Shown: in pieces, positions 10,768-22,197 of the stretch | Layout of the letters: every line of letters starts with the position of its first letter | How positions within the stretch are numbered: position 1 is the first letter of the stretch | DNA from: Trichopria drosophilae | Lineage: Eukaryota > Arthropoda > Insecta > Hymenoptera > Diapriidae | Length of the DNA stretch: 64,000 bases | NCBI GenBank assembly: GCA_030407085.1 | Contig: CM059585.1 | Span: forward strand, 94,458,501 to 94,522,500 | Direction of reading: 5' to 3' | Made by a program: the position numbers and the translations under genes | The notes under the pieces: model-generated | What the model saw: only the letters and a program-made list of their open reading frames with translations | What the model was told of the DNA's origin: nothing | The model's database searches: none

Positions 10768-10853
10768 TTTCGAGTTCTATTGGCTACTTTTGATACGTTC
10801 ACTTTCAAAATATGCCCATTTTAAAGTCCCAGTCTCGAAGACACGATTTCTCT
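10768..10853 (-). repeat. Outer arm (right) of the 9-11 kb inverted duplication
   Basis: This is the diverged reverse-complement partner of 9103-9195, and shares the order TTTTTCGAGTT, CTTTTGATAC, TTTTAAAGTC and GACACGATTTCT. The about 190 bp between it and the inner foldback show no matching sequence on the left side. Confidence 0.5.
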
Positions 10854-12928
10854 ACTTCAAACAGGAATTATCAAATTATTAGTGTATGTAAAAACAACGC
10901 AAAGAAAAAACAATTAGAACAATGCATGTTTTTTTGAAATAATCGTATGTAGTTTTGCATAGTGAACGTTCAATTAATTTTATGTCATATATACTTGCTT
11001 GGATATTTTGTTTTGAACATTTTTTAATACAAAATCCAACCGTTAAAAACTACAGTGAAAAAATGTCCATTCAGGACTTATAGGATTAAGTTTACAGATT
11101 TAATTTTTATGTTTGAACTATGAGAAAACTTACCAAACTTAAAAATATAGGAAAATGTTTTAATTCCGACATTTTGTTTAGTTTTTTTTGGAAATTGTGG
11201 TGTCGAAAAATTAAGGTAAAACACAAAGAAACATATCGGGAGCATAACTGGTTACCGTTATCTCTACAAGAATACCTAGTCGGTCTTTAAGAATTCCTTA
11301 CCAATTATTTAAAAATGAACGTATATGCTATTAATTATAACATTTTGAGATTTAGTAGTATTAATAACTTTTACATGAATTTTACAGAGTGAATACAACA
11401 TTGTCATAGGGGTCCAACATCTGGCCTAGTTTAGATGGCACCGGATCACAATGATGAATAAACTGAAGGGGGATGCAGTATATAATTCGTAACATTTAAG
11501 TAGGTAAGGGCTTACATCATGGAATTTACTTTAGATACCGTTTAAAACATATGTTAAATCAGTTTTGGAGTATTCGTGGACACCCGGTATAAATGAAATA
11601 GTTAGAATAATAAATGCGCTTTGCATTAAGTGAAAAATGGTCCTGATTTTGATACAATTAATTTCGCCGTCGACTGAAATAGCCTATTTAAATCGAGATG
11701 GGCTTCAAAACGAGTTGTAAAATAAAACAAAATAAAAATGTATAAAAAACACATTCATCATTTGATGAAATGCCAAAATCAACCTTGTATGCACGATGTG
11801 AAATGTAGGATGGTGTAATAAGAGAACTCACCCTTTTTTCAATGATCTTTTGTTTTCATTTCTTTTGCTTTTTGTGGTACGTATATACAGATATACGCCA
11901 GTCGTTATTGTTTTCGCAAGCAGCGAATGAAACGAGACTCCTGTCCTGGGAATGAGGAATGGCGAGGACAAACAAGTAACGTAGGTGTGGGAAAGACTTC
12001 CGATTACTGATTAATGTCTCCCGCAAGCCGAAATAATACGTAAATAATAAAATATAAAAACATTTTCTCTACAAATACTGAATGGTGCACTGAAAACGAT
12101 TTTACCATGTCAATTATCCCAGTTTTTTTATGTCGACAATAACAGACTTTTTTCAATCAAATTTGTATAACACCGTTGACAATAATTTTGGTGCTTTTAC
12201 AAAATATTTTTAGAAAGTTAAGAAAAGAAAATGGGTATCGTCAACTTTTGTGTGATACGAAATATTTGTTTTTATTTTATATTTACCGAATCAAAATAAT
12301 TCTTATAGCCGTTTTGTGTAAATTTATTATTTTCAAATTTTTTTTTGTAATTTTTTTAGTTGTGCTCAAAGTCCGATGAAGCCATACGAATTATTATTTT
12401 CATTATCGAGGATATGAAAACATTTACTGCACATTTCACAGTCATGAACACTTATGAGAACTTCTATTTCCAATTCAAGTGGATCTTGAATCCTCGACAT
12501 CAGATTGCTTGAATCATTATAAGAAGCGTTTCAAAAAAAGTTGTTAAATAACCTTGGAATGGGAATCAACGTATTATGCTGTAGTTCTGAGAATTTCTGC
12601 ATTGACCGATGTTATGCCCGAGACCTTCGTTTCGCTTGTATCTTCTTCTTTACATAATAATCGTATTAGTGTAATCTTCACATACACGAACCAAATTCGC
12701 TATATTTCATCCCAACAAATTTCGACTGCATTTTTGTATTAAAATGTTTCTATTTCACGTTACAGTATCTATTTGTATAAACATTAAAATTTGTACAATC
12801 TCTTTTAGAGAAACGACCCCGCCCTCCTTCCTCCAACAACAATAAACAGTTGCTTTAATACAACATTTTATTTAGTTCTTCACACGTTTTATGTATGTTA
12901 TCTTATTATATATTTTATGAACTTAATA
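10854..12928. other. Unassigned AT-rich sequence
   Basis: No gene, repeat or RNA is recognised over about 2 kb. Open frames are all shorter than 70 codons and rich in F, I, K and Y, as expected by chance in such DNA. Confidence 0.45.
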
Positions 12929-13100
12929 TATTATTAATTTAAATTTTGAAGTTTATATTCTGCAAAACAATTGTTGGTAATTGAATCAATCAAACATTTC
13001 AACATGGTTGAAGTACTTCTTCAAGCGCCATCTGTCGGAATCATTTCGAGTTCCGAACACGCGACATTTTTGAAAAAAAAACATTTTTAAAGAAAAATGT
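12929..13100 (+). repeat. Dispersed repeat family R, copy 1
   Basis: Landmarks in order are TTAATTTAAATTTTG, TTCTGCAAAACAATTG, GGTAATTGAATCAATCAAAC, TTTCAACATGGTTGAAGTAC, AGCGCCATCTGTCGGAATC and AAACATTTTTAAAGAAAAATG. The same order is found near 14.3 kb and in both arms of the 30.7-31.5 kb foldback. No terminal repeat or target duplication is resolved. Confidence 0.65.
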
Positions 13101-13683
13101 ATAGATCAGTATAGACAAATGACAGACAATCGTGACATAATAGGCTTCGCTTCGAATACCAACTTCCAGCAGTGGCGGAACTTCGAATTTCGTCTTTTGT
13201 ACGGTAATATTCTATTTATGCTCTTTGCATTTGAGATGCTTTGCACATTGAAGCTACACTATGGAATCCCTTATGATCGCATCAAAATCCAACTTCTACA
13301 ACAGGAATCCTGGGTACCTCTCGTAGAGATGCTAACATCGGGCCTGAGTCAAACTAGCTTGACCTTCGCTTGCTGAATTATATTCATATTTCTTTAACAA
13401 ATTTCATAATTTTCTGATAATGTTGCATAATTTGTTTATCTGATGCATGTTTTAATAACATTCTGCTACTCCGGTAACATAAAAGTATCAGAATTTTCCG
13501 AATATTAACTTTTAAAAGTAACGTTTCACTACATGGAAGTAGACATGTTGATAAAGTCCTAGATGACTAAAAATTCACTTATGAAATTTAGAGTTTATTT
13601 ACATCATATCTGATGAAGGATAAATGAAATATTTTTTATGTGAAAAAAGCGCCAGTAGAAACAATGTACCCTAACGTTTTACA

Positions 13684-13701
13684 CATGCGCAGTGTCACGT
13701 G
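13684..13701. promoter_or_regulatory. NRF1-like half site plus E-box
   Basis: CATGCGCA and GTCACGTGCG lie within 18 bp. Both are known promoter motifs in animals (NRF1/Ewg and bHLH-Zip factors). There is no adjacent open frame long enough to be a first exon, so this is a motif match only. Confidence 0.25.
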
Positions 13702-13836
13702 CGAGTAAGATTTTTCTCTCTATATCTTACGCCAATTCAAAAGATTTTACTAAAATATAATATTTGAAACAATGTTCATGAAAAAAATGGTGGGTATCAC
13801 TATTCAAAAATAACCTTAAAAAAGTGTTTGAAAATA

Positions 13837-13873
13837 CCTTGTCATGGCCACGTGGTCCAACCACTTGACAAGG
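13837..13873. repeat. Small two-part stem-loop
   Basis: CCTTGTCA pairs with TGACAAGG, and inside it GTGGT pairs with ACCAC around CCA. The two helices are joined by an asymmetric bulge. It is likely too short and too asymmetric to be a microRNA precursor. Confidence 0.4.
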
Positions 13874-14296
13874 ACAAAATCGCCACAAAAAGGTTCAATA
13901 CCGTCATATTTGTGATAAAACGTATTTCATTTTTCAAATACAACCCTGTAAAACAAATGGAAAATTCAAGAAATAATCTTTTAAGTCTTAGAATTAATAA
14001 TTATAATATAATGTTGTGATAATTCTAATACATTCAAGTTTAGCGTTTCTTTCATTCGTTATAAAAAGAACACGATTCAGTTTCATATTTATTTCAATCT
14101 TCTTTTCATAACTAACAAAAAATGAATTTTCATTGAGTTCACAGTGACTGGAAGTTGCAGGTCATGTTATGTGCACTTTTCATGATCGTATTATACAGAA
14201 ATATAATCTAATGCATCTTATATATATCTTTGTTAGTTTTAAGTATCTACTTAGTATAAATTAATAACAATTTACAAATGTTGGTCAATGTTATAA

Positions 14297-14470
14297 ATAA
14301 TTAATAATTTAAATTTGGCATATTTTGTCCTGCAATAGGAACTGGTGGTAATTACATTAATTAAAGATTTTAAGATGGTTGAAAATATTTTCATGTGTCC
14401 TCTGTTGAAATCATTCAAATTCTCCAATAGCGGATTTTGGGAAAACATTTTTAAAAGAAAATCTTGAAAA
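14297..14470 (+). repeat. Dispersed repeat family R, copy 2 (diverged)
   Basis: Landmarks are AATAATTTAAATTTGG, TCCTGCAATAGGAACTGGTG, GTAATTACATTAATTAAAGA, AAGATGGTTGAAAATATTTTC, CTCTGTTGAAATCATTC and GCGGATTTTGGGAAAACATTTTTAAA. The order is as in copy 1, but the AGCGCCATCTGTCGG core is decayed to GTGTCCTCTGTTGAA, so this copy is the oldest of the four. Confidence 0.6.
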
Positions 14471-15131
14471 TGCTAAAATGAATAAAAAATTAATTTAATT
14501 TTAAATTGGCCAAAATTGAACATATGAAAATCATCAGTTAATTACTTATTATAGCTTACAGTAAGTAGTGTATACAGTAAGAGAATATTACATTTTAATA
14601 AGCTTCTGGTTATTCCTACTCTTATCTACTTCTTACTCTCTTTCTCCTATAAAAATTTGATGCCCATCACCTGCAGAATTTCAAAAACCGTATTATGTAA
14701 CTGTCATTGAAACCTGATTAGCAAGTCCATGATTTCTTCATCATAATTCTAAACATGAAACATGTAAAGCCCAACAAGTACTTGTTATCTTAGAAAATAA
14801 TTCATATTCTATATAGATACACTCGTAAACCCGTAGAACAGGAATCGTATTGAAAGTGAACGTAGAAAACTTTTTATTGACCTTCAGGAATTTAATGCAA
14901 TACAGCATGAAGGAAATATAGGTCAGATAGGAAGATAAAGTATTCACTTAACACATGTTTTTCTACGAGTAAGTTCTGCTACATCGTACCTGTCATGAAT
15001 GATATTCGTGTTGTTGACGGTCATTGGAAACAACACCAATGATGATATTAATGTTAAAAACCGTGATCAAAGTAACACCTTGAATTTCTAAAGAATGCCG
15101 TCAACATCATTAGTTTTCTGCCGGCCAATTA
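14471..15131. other. Unassigned AT-rich sequence
   Basis: No gene or repeat is recognised. A weak self-complementary segment occurs around 15000-15060 (ATATTCGTGTTG / CAACACCAATG). Confidence 0.45.
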
Positions 15132-16051
15132 CACTGAGAGAAATTATTTACTAATAGTTAATGTAAGCTGTTTTCAAGGCTCTTATATTATCTGTAAAGT
15201 TATAACAGTAACCGTAAAGTAAAAAAAGACAGGTAACTTTGAGATGAAAGTACTAGCACTTTCTTGTAATGTTATTTTATATTAATCCGGATATTTTTTA
15301 TTTTAACATACAAAGAGCTTTCGTTAACTCTTAATAAATCTTACATTACATTGTGTCGTTTGAGTTGCCCGTGTGCAAAGCGTTGAAAAATTTGCAGAAA
15401 ATCGAATAAATGCGTGTGTACGTTTGTTTATCTCTATTTCGGCGAAACTATAAGCGCGTAAATATACAGGGTGCGTGCGAGGAGTCTGAACATAGGGCAC
15501 GCTATGTTAAAGCTAGAACGCTCCTGATTGGTCAGTTCGAGCGCCAGCGCCTCTCCTCATTGGCAGCGAAGATACACGTCCAAATGCCATTACGAGTGTA
15601 CTCTCGCTTACTACTTTCACTTCAGACTTTTGAAGGTTAAGAAATACATAGTTTTATTCTCGTCATTTCTGCAGCTTTCTGGTTTCAATTAAAATTTGTC
15701 ATTTCACAATTCCACAGAAATAGTGTATCATTCGCTACTAGACATTAGATAAGTATCGTAGCAATGATTTATTAAGTGTCTATTTTAAAAATAGTTTTAA
15801 ACGATCTGATACTTTGTGCTTTATTTTCCCAGATCAAATCAGCGGATCTTAGATTCTGGAAATGTTTGAGAATTGGATGTTCGAGTACAACAGAGTGTGT
15901 GTCAATGAGAGAAATGTTTCTTAGTGCGGATTCGTCACTGGCCAGCTGTTTTATCTACAATTTTAAGAAGTACGCACTAGACTGATCCGTTGGAAAATGA
16001 CCACTCTTCGAGGAAGTTAAAAGTGCTTATGCTGTGTTGTGATTTTTTGAA

Positions 16052-16093
16052 GGATGCAAAATGGCAGCAAACTTTGTTCGCCACTTTGCATCC
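16052..16093. repeat. 42-nt hairpin, 14-bp stem with one mismatch
   Basis: GGATGCAAAATGGC pairs with GCCACTTTGCATCC with one mismatch around a 14-nt loop. It sits within the interior of the nested elements. The stem is shorter than a typical microRNA precursor. Confidence 0.5.
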
Positions 16094-16208
16094 CAATAGG
16101 TAGATGCGTACGCGTAGATACGTAAAACGATTGGTTTAAGACGCGTTACTCTTGTGTTTAAAGGTGCTCTGCTCCTTTTCCCGGAACTGAACAAATTTTA
16201 CTTCAAAA

Positions 16209-16443
16209 GTAAGTAGCATCCCTTAATTCTAGTAAAATAAGCTTTCCAAGTATGTACTTGTCATTTTCCTATTATAAAAACTGAAGACGTGAAGAGTACA
16301 ATACAGTTTTGTCGACCTATCAGAAATGACCGAACTGGAAGCGATTCATATTTTACTTTTCACGTCTTCAATTTTTGTGGCCGGAAAATTCCACGTACAA
16401 ATTTGGAAAGCTTATTTTACCAGAATTAGCTGATGCTACTTAC
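16209..16443. mobile_element. Third-level nested 235-bp inverted-repeat element
   Basis: TAAGTAGCATC at the left matches the right end in reverse complement. Long shared blocks are AATTCT(A/G)GTAAAATAAG, CTTTCCAA and GAAGACGTGAA. The arms are diverged, so this insertion looks older than the CAGGGTG arms that surround it, or it arrived as part of that element. Confidence 0.6.
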
Positions 16444-17026
16444 GGTGTAAGTTTTGACGTTTGACGTGAAATATCGATACAAAATATCGATATTGCATCT
16501 TTTACAAACGAGCCTCCTTTATACGCATACACTCGTAATGGAATTTGGACGTGTATCTTCGCTGCCAATGAGGAGAGGCGCTGGCGCTCGAACTGACCAA
16601 TCAGGAGCGTTCTAGCTTTAACATAGCGTGCCCTATGTTCAGACTCCTCGCACGCACCCTGCATTACATGTCACGTAATGATCCCAACCTTAATATTTAA
16701 CCAATTCTTAGATTACGGTAACTTCAGAATATAGTACCTTACCATAAGATAAAAATCTAATTTTTATTAGCTTTTCTATGAAGCTATTACATTAACTGTA
16801 AAATACATTTTTCTCAGTGTAATTCGAGTGACCGAGGAAATAATTTCCTAGTCGAACAAGTGACATTTACTGTAAAATGCCAGCCCAGAAGATGGCCTAC
16901 AAGTAGTTGAAGTATGGTAAATAAATTATAATCACCTTTTTCTAAAACTTATTTTTAAAAAACCCTGCCCGACGACATGCAAACACTGATATAAGATTTG
17001 TAATCACACAATAATGTTGTCCCTTA

Positions 17027-17230
17027 TATTGAATCCGCTATTTTAAATTTTTAAAATCTGATTTCAAATCGGTAATCAGTGGCCCGAAAACCCCTGAGCA
17101 AAAAGTGTCAAGCAAAATGATTAGCATTTGGAAAATTGGTTAGCCGTATTGAATCCTCTATTTTGAATTTTGAAAATCTAATTTCAGATTCACGTTCAGC
17201 AACCCTTATACACCAAGTTACAAATTGCAA
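17027..17230 (-). repeat. 122-bp dispersed repeat, two inverted units
   Basis: ATTGAATCCGCTATTTTAAA and ATTGAATCCTCTATTTTGAA start 120 bp apart. Each is followed by AAAATCT(G/A)ATTTCA and (AATCAGTGGCC / GTTCAGCAACCC). The reverse-complement YY1-like core has decayed in both units. Confidence 0.6.
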
Positions 17231-17493
17231 GTACCAGTTAATTATAACAATTTTGTTTTCCGCATTTTGCTTTAAGGTTAAGATATATGGTTAAGTCATA
17301 ATACAATGAATTTTCAATTTCACGTTCATCAAAAGGTTCAGATGAAATTTACTGGTATAGTCCATGTCTTCGGCTTTATCATTTTTATCAGCATTGAACG
17401 CTGATGAGATAACTAATAATTATTATTCATTGCATAAAGATTGACTATTGTTTCTGAGGACATGTTTTATTGAATTTAGAAAAGCTTGATACT

Positions 17494-18837
17494 GTTACTA
17501 TAGTTTCAGTAACGCTAGCAGAGCCTGTATTCCGTAAGTCGTTATTACGAATAACGTCGACGTTACTGTCGATAACGACAATATCCTGGACCGTGGTTGG
17601 TTGGAATTGTCATAACGTCGAAGTTATTCGTAATACCGACTTACAGAATACGGGCACTGGATTGCTAATGGTTTGTGCAATGTATCGATATTGATAACAT
17701 TGTCACCGTCTAAAATTTCCTTCAGACCATATTTCTTGACTTCTAGCCCAGTCAAATTGTGCAAAAAAAGGGGTTAGCGGGAAAAAATTCTGAACAGAAA
17801 AATTCCCGGGGGGGGGGGGGGGGGTCGGGGTCATATTCAAGAACTTAAATCTGAGTTTTCGTATTCCCAGACCTTTGCGTTTTTAAGGGGGGAGGGGGGG
17901 AGTGATTTTTTAGTATTTTTGCAATAACTCGGCCAATTCTTAACGAAAATGGACGTATGACCACTCAAATTGTAGGTTTTTAAAGCCCTACAATGCACTT
18001 ATAGACCCATCTAACCTACAATCGAAATTTGTGTATGTACGGCCGTTAAAAGGTAAAAAAAAAATGGTAAAAAATTTTTTTCGCGGTTTTTTGCATTTAT
18101 CTCGCTTGGACTAACAGATGGCGATTTGTCCCCCCAAAATGAAAGTTGTAGAGCTTGAAAAAGCCTACTATTGGAGACCTTATGCGATACGATTCGATCA
18201 AAATTGAGCTCAGGGGAGCCTCCGCAAAGCGCGAACTCGGCCTATTGCCGCGCCGCGACACGACGCCGATCGAACCTCAACCGCGTGTTCGATTCTGTCT
18301 TTTGCAATAAATGCTATATTAATATTTTTATCGGACTAACATCTGTTAGTCCAAGCGAGATAAATGCAAAAAACCGCGAAAAAATTTTTTTACAATTTTT
18401 TTTTTACCTTTTAACGGCCGTACATACACAAATTTCAATTGTAGGTTAGATGGGTCTATAAGTGCATTGTAGGGCTTTAAAAAACCTACAATGTGAGTGG
18501 TCATACGTCCATTTTCGTTAAGAATTGGCCGAGTTATTGCAAAAATACTAAAAAATCACTCCCCCCCCCTCCCGCCTTAAAAACGCAAAGGTCTGGGAAT
18601 ACGAAAACTCAGATTTAAGTTCTTGAATATGCCCCCGACCCCCCCCCACCCCCCCCCAAAAGGAATTTTTCTGTTCAGAATTTTTTCCCGCTAACCCCAT
18701 TTTTTTGCACAATTTGACTGGGCTAGAAGTCAAGAAATATGGTCTGAAGGAAATTTTAGACGGTGACAATGTTATCAATATCGATACATTGCACAAACCA
18801 TTAGTAATCCAGCTAGCGTTACTGAAACAATAGTAAC
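17494..18837. repeat. 1.34-kb foldback with G/C tracts in the arms
   Basis: The left arm runs from GTTACTATAGTTTCAGTAAC to GGACTAACAGATG (18120). The right arm runs from ATCTGTTAGTCC (about 18339) to GTTACTATTG read in reverse (18837). Arms are highly similar over about 490 bp once the 138-bp insertion in the left arm is removed. The spacer is about 220 bp. The left arm holds a run of 17 G (17808-17824) with a matching, interrupted C run at 18639-18657 in the right arm. The right terminus forms its own hairpin (AGCGTTACT / AGTAACGCT). The AATTTGACTGGGCTA motif inside the arms recurs once more just outside at 18849-18863. Confidence 0.85.
17520..17657. mobile_element. 138-bp MITE inserted in the left foldback arm only
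   Basis: The terminal inverted repeats AGAGCCTGTATTCCGTAAGT and (reverse complement) AGTGCCCGTATTCTGTAAGT continue inward through TATTACGAATAAC and TCGACGTTA. The right arm of the surrounding foldback reads straight through the equivalent point (CGCTAGC joined to TGGATT), so it is an empty site. This shows directly that the element entered after the inverted duplication formed. Target duplication is not resolved. Confidence 0.85.
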
Positions 18838-20765
18838 GCTAAATGTATAATTTGACTGGGCTATTCCCTTTTTACGTAAATTTGGCGAAGACATTTAAAG
18901 ACATCCGGGAACGTTTCCTTTATTATATCTAAAGGGCCATGTCACTCCTATGGTATCGCATGGTAATTTACCGATTACTGGTATTCTTGGAGCATATTTG
19001 CTACCACACCCATTGATATGGTGGTTGAGCTTATAACACAACTGCTGTTCAAAAATATCATTAAATGATATTATAGAGTAAATTAATCGTTATCATTCAA
19101 GTCCGTCTTTCTTCTTTTTTCTTCCCTTTCCTTCAATTTTTTCCTTTAATATTAATCTTGCGTGTTTTTTAAAGCAGCTGAAATTTTACTTTAAACTATC
19201 GCCTTGTTAATAATCTTGCTTAGGATTTTAAAACCGTTTCAAACGTATTTTAAAAATATTTTTATACCAAATTTGACTGATTTTTTCGAGGATTATAATT
19301 TTTTTTTATTTAACGTCAATCGATTAAATGAAGCACATACACACTCTATAATAAATTGTCCAAATCAAGGGATATTCTCAAGCCCAAATTCGGTTTGATT
19401 TTTGAGTTGTTAATTGTACAATTTAAAAGTTATAATTCCTGCAATTAAATACCTAAATTTAAAGGAATTTATGACTTCAAATTTCGGATCTCTTTGGTCT
19501 CTCATTAAGAATATTATTATAAAGGTGCGAATGTTTGTGATTAAGATTACGTTTGCTCATCACATGATGAATACGTTATGAATATAATGAAGATGTATTT
19601 AGTTCTTATAGGTGAGGATTAGAAGCTGGAATGCTAAAGATGATGATTGGGGATAGAAGGTAATATTGATATTAATTGCTTATATAAAATAAACATACTA
19701 CTTTAAGTTGCATGGTACACGTTAACATCATTCTCATTTAGATTTCTTCCGTAAGGAAAGCCCGCTATATAAGTAGAATTTCATTAATTTTATTCAATGA
19801 ATCTTTGTATTTACTTCAATTTTTTGCAATGGTTTCATATGCCAATAATTTTTGTTTATTTTCAAAATAATGTTTTCTGTAATTACCTTAACCATCATTA
19901 GTCTCTTAAACTCATAAAAAATAGTTTACATTTTTAACTTCATATATCTTAAGGGGAGTAGGTATGTCCAAGGTCGAAAAATGCTAAATACCCATAAATA
20001 AATAAAAAATTATATATCCCATATTTCGTTAACGAAAAAAGCAAAACCTTTATACAGCAGATATTATAAAAAAAATTTTACGATCATGTTTTCCAACGAA
20101 CGAATTCTGAAACATCAAATTTGTTATGAGTTCCTTCGCGTGCATTCCCCTATGATAAACAAGCAATGAGAAGCCAATCCGAGTGACGTGATATACGGTT
20201 TAATTTTTCTTTATTCGGCCGAGCTTAACCACGCCTCGCGCATAACGAACCGTTACAGTGAATTCGTCGATAATGATGCACCGGAAATTGCCGTGGTACC
20301 AGCTGTATTCGCCATAGTTCTTTTGCAGTTTTTCCTATGCCGCTGCACACGTAAATAAGGGTACATAGGGGGTGAATTCGACTGCAGATGCAACCAAGGG
20401 GATCGGCATCAGACGCAGCTGGGAGGTCCGGTTCCAGGTGGTTACTGATCCGGACCACCTGATGTGATGCGATCAGGCGGAAGTATCGAAAATAAAAATA
20501 ACACAAAAAAACATATTTAATTTAAACATCGTGTGTTTATATGCGAGTTCATAGGAGAGAAGAAAAGCCATAAGGTTTTAAACAGAAACTACACTAAAAT
20601 CAGCGTCGAAAGGGGACTCGGAATGGGAAATTTAGAATATGGCGCAGCGAACCATTGGTGTTTAGATTAACAGTTTTTGGTCTTCCTATTCTGAGGGAAA
20701 TTGTACAACTAATTTTTATATTTTACTGGGATTAAACAGAAGCAATTTCCTCTTAATGTTTGCTA
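18838..20765. other. Unassigned sequence, one locally GC-rich block
   Basis: Mostly AT-rich with no gene or repeat recognised. Positions about 20200-20480 are less AT-rich and contain open frames on both strands (see the separate entry). Confidence 0.45.
20170..20358 (+). other. Possible exon fragment, 62 codons, unrecognised
   Basis: The frame is open from 20170 to a TAA at 20356 and has no ATG. It would encode an acidic stretch (EFVDNDAPE) followed by a hydrophobic helix (VVPAVFAIVLLQFFL), then CRCTRK and stop, like the end of a single-pass membrane protein. Codon third positions are more GC-rich than the surroundings. Upstream, a weak pyrimidine-containing tract precedes AG at 20169-20170. 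A 93-codon frame is open on the opposite strand over 20225-20506, so openness alone proves little. I do not recognise a family. Confidence 0.15.
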
Positions 20766-20945
20766 CACTCAGAAAAACATTTAGTAAATCTAACTATGAA
20801 CGACCGAATGTGGACTAATTATTTTTTAGATTTTCTAAACGAAAATTAGATTAACTAAATTTCTAATAATTTAAAGACTACTAAGGTTTAGTTCGTATTA
20901 GGAAAGTCAGCCTGTAGTTAGATTTCCTGATTATTTTTCTCAGTG
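20766..20945. mobile_element. 180-bp MITE, CACTCAG/CACTGAG ends, TA target
   Basis: The left end CACTCAGAAAAACATTTAGT and the right end (reverse complement CACTGAGAAAAATAATCAGG) share a 12-of-13 start and the inner motif AATCTAACTA. TA at 20764-20765 and 20946-20947 flank it. Related in ends and target site to the outer element at 15132-16819. Non-coding. Confidence 0.75.
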
Positions 20946-22106
20946 TATTATTTTAGTAGACTTTTCTATATTTTTGTAAATAACTTGTCTCACAGTGTAG
21001 GCGAAAAGTAAATATGGATCGCTAAAGAGGTATAAAACCACTTATAGACAAACTTACTATTACTGCACAAACTTGCATGTTTTAATAGTATATTTCGTTA
21101 CAAGGCCGTAAACACAGATTTCACGGTTCGAATGCGATACCAGCGTACGAGGGCCAGCGAAGACATGCCATGACGCCATGAAGTCTTACGGCCGTGTGTT
21201 GAACATGATTTTTGGTACTGAAATCTGTAAAAATTCGATTTTGCGGACTGCATTTAGTACGTATGGGTTATGTTTTTAACAGCGCAGATTCATGTTATAC
21301 GTGATCCTTAAAATTTCATTTTACGGTCGTAAAATCGGATTTTACGCCAATAGTACCGACAAATTTATTTTGATGCCTAAACTTTGAATTTGTGAATTAA
21401 ATTCCAATAACGTTATTTTTTATTTATTACCATTTCAATGGGGAAAAATTACTGTCCCGAAAAAACTTCCGAGCACGCAATTAAAAAATTGATATGTAGG
21501 TTTCGATATTGTACTGACCCATGACACAGGAATTTTTTAACGGCTGATGCTATAACCTACAATCTATTCTTACCTTTTCATATTGCATAACCCATATTTT
21601 TTACATCCCGCTCACGCGAGCATGTATAAACCACATTTTCGCAGTCACAGTAGACTTTAAGACCTGATCGCGAATATCATTTATTACATATGACAAATCT
21701 TGTTGGAACATACCGATTGTCACAGAATGAACGAGGTACTTGTCGACGTAGTTTTGATATATGCTTACAGGTAACAATGGTTTTCGAAGCCTGCGATTCT
21801 TTCGTGCAAATAGAAGTACGAAATTCATCCATTTTAGACTGGCTTTTGCTTTTTCTATAAAAGAGAGTGGTAATAATGTGTACAAAATTTCACTTTTCTA
21901 CAAATTTTTATGAAATTGTCGGTGGAATTTCTTGCTGATGGGTAATTGATGTAATTTTTATAAATACTGTTCACCGTGATCAGTAATTTGAGTAAGCCTA
22001 TACAGAGAAACGAGTGGTCAAACCTACCCAATGGAGCAATAAATCGTAAAAAAAATAATAGTAATAATAGAAAGTAATAGAAAATAGTAGGAATAAATCG
22101 ATGGCT
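20946..22106. other. Unassigned sequence
   Basis: No gene is recognised. Positions about 21100-21360 contain several TTTTACG/CGTAAAA motifs (for example TTTTACGGTCGTAAAA, a short palindrome near 21320). Similar motifs occur in the repeat fragment at 39541-39735, but there is no extended match. Confidence 0.4.
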
Positions 22107-22197
22107 GATACGAAGAACCGGTCATCTGAAATGTGAGACGAAGACCCGGACTTTTTGAAACTATTGCGACGAAGAACCGGACTTTTGACAATCTTCA
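22107..22197 (+). repeat. Three degenerate 30-bp tandem units
   Basis: Units start GATACGAAGAACCGG (22107), GACGAAGACCCGGACTTTTT (22137) and GACGAAGAACCGGACTTTTG (22168). The shared core is ACGAAGAACCGGACTTTT. Units differ mainly in their second halves. No function is suggested. Confidence 0.6.

Larger units (their letters stand above)
13101..14296. other. Unassigned sequence with a GC-box-like motif cluster
   Basis: No gene is recognised. At 13684-13701 CATGCGCA (NRF1-like half) is followed 4 bp later by CACGTG (E-box). A short two-part stem-loop lies at 13837-13873. The 85-codon open frame starting at 13119 has mixed composition but no recognisable domain or splice context. Confidence 0.4.
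15467..16661. mobile_element. CAGGGTG-ended foldback, 134-bp near-identical arms
   Basis: The left arm 15467-15600 and right arm 16528-16661 differ at a single position that I can see (AATGCC versus AATTCC). The ends are CAGGGTGCGTGCGAGGAGTC. The arms are notably CpG-rich compared with the surroundings (TTCGAGCGCCAGCGCCTCTC). The open frames read from each arm are the same peptide on opposite strands, which is simply a mirror effect. No clear target duplication. It may be distantly related to the CAGGGTG-ended element at 26665-27318, which shares only the first 7 bases. Confidence 0.8.
15132..16819. mobile_element. Outer CACTGAG-ended MITE carrying nested elements
   Basis: The left end CACTGAGAGAAATTATTTAC and right end (reverse complement CACTGAGAAAAATGTATTTT) are related terminal inverted repeats, followed on both sides by AGTTAATGTAA. 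TA flanks both ends (15130-15131, 16820-16821), as in Tc1/mariner-type target sites. A much smaller relative with similar ends and TA flanks lies at 20766-20945. The large size results from the CAGGGTG element inserted inside. Confidence 0.65.

Noticed and set aside
18548..18796. 82-codon frame over the C-rich right arm
   Set aside because: It is explained by the foldback and its homopolymer tract.
20225..20506. 93-codon minus-strand frame
   Set aside because: It lies opposite another open frame in a locally GC-rich patch and has no recognisable domain or splice signals.
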